From contig JAADFY010000115.1 of NCBI GenBank assembly GCA_013152625.1, positions 1 to 5,202 of the forward strand: a DNA stretch of 5,202 bases, given 5' to 3'. Positions 5,164-5,202 of the stretch are shown here, one piece after another. The position numbers and the translations under genes are program-made. The first letter of the stretch is position 1. Each line of letters opens with the position of its first letter. The notes beneath the pieces were generated by a model. That model worked only from the letters and a program-made list of their open reading frames with translations, made no database searches and was not told the origin of the DNA. Source of the stretch: Alphaproteobacteria bacterium. GTDB taxonomy: Bacteria > Pseudomonadota > Alphaproteobacteria > Rhizobiales > Devosiaceae.

Positions 5164-5202
5164 TTTGCGACTATGGCCAATTTGCCCACCTAATGCGTTC
5201 CA

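Noticed and set aside
4975..5202. A minus-strand frame open from the right edge to a TAG at 4975, which could be the 3' end of an upstream gene
   Set aside because: It crosses the palindromic repeat and a hairpin, overlaps the folA start, and its translation does not resemble ThyA or another family I recognise. Sequence to the right would settle it.

Overview
This window looks like chromosomal DNA from an alphaproteobacterium, most likely of the order Hyphomicrobiales (Rhizobiales). The evidence is the gene order folA-hflK-hflC-DUF2065-Do protease, a candidate promoter with a perfect CTATAT -10 hexamer as described for rhizobial housekeeping promoters, and intergenic palindromes of kinds common in that group. 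The genus cannot be fixed from the sequence alone.

All five supported genes lie on the minus strand and read from right to left. From 5202 to 4992 there is no convincing gene, but there is a palindromic repeat (5119-5163) and a small terminator-like hairpin (5050-5064). Next comes folA (4991-4380, dihydrofolate reductase). A 160-bp spacer follows, holding a dyad (4314-4337) and a good promoter (4256-4284). After it come hflK (4219-3125), hflC (3112-2192), a small two-helix DUF2065 membrane protein (2131-1940) and a periplasmic Do-family serine protease with two PDZ domains (1881-424). The last 423 bp hold no gene. They are packed with palindromic and directly repeated elements of at least three kinds.

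The four genes downstream of folA form a membrane and envelope quality-control unit. By family knowledge, HflK and HflC assemble into the inner-membrane SPFH complex that surrounds and modulates the FtsH protease. DUF2065 (YjeT-like) is a conserved companion of hflC with unknown function. The Do protease degrades or chaperones misfolded periplasmic proteins. The promoter before hflK suggests that hflK-hflC-DUF2065-protease can be transcribed separately from folA. A perfect hairpin over the hflC stop codon may set the relative amounts of the upstream and downstream genes.

I see no undescribed multi-gene system here. The points most worth a second look are the duplicated intergenic element whose hairpin is kept although its sequence changed, the hflC stop-codon hairpin, and the divergent folA that lacks a Shine-Dalgarno sequence.
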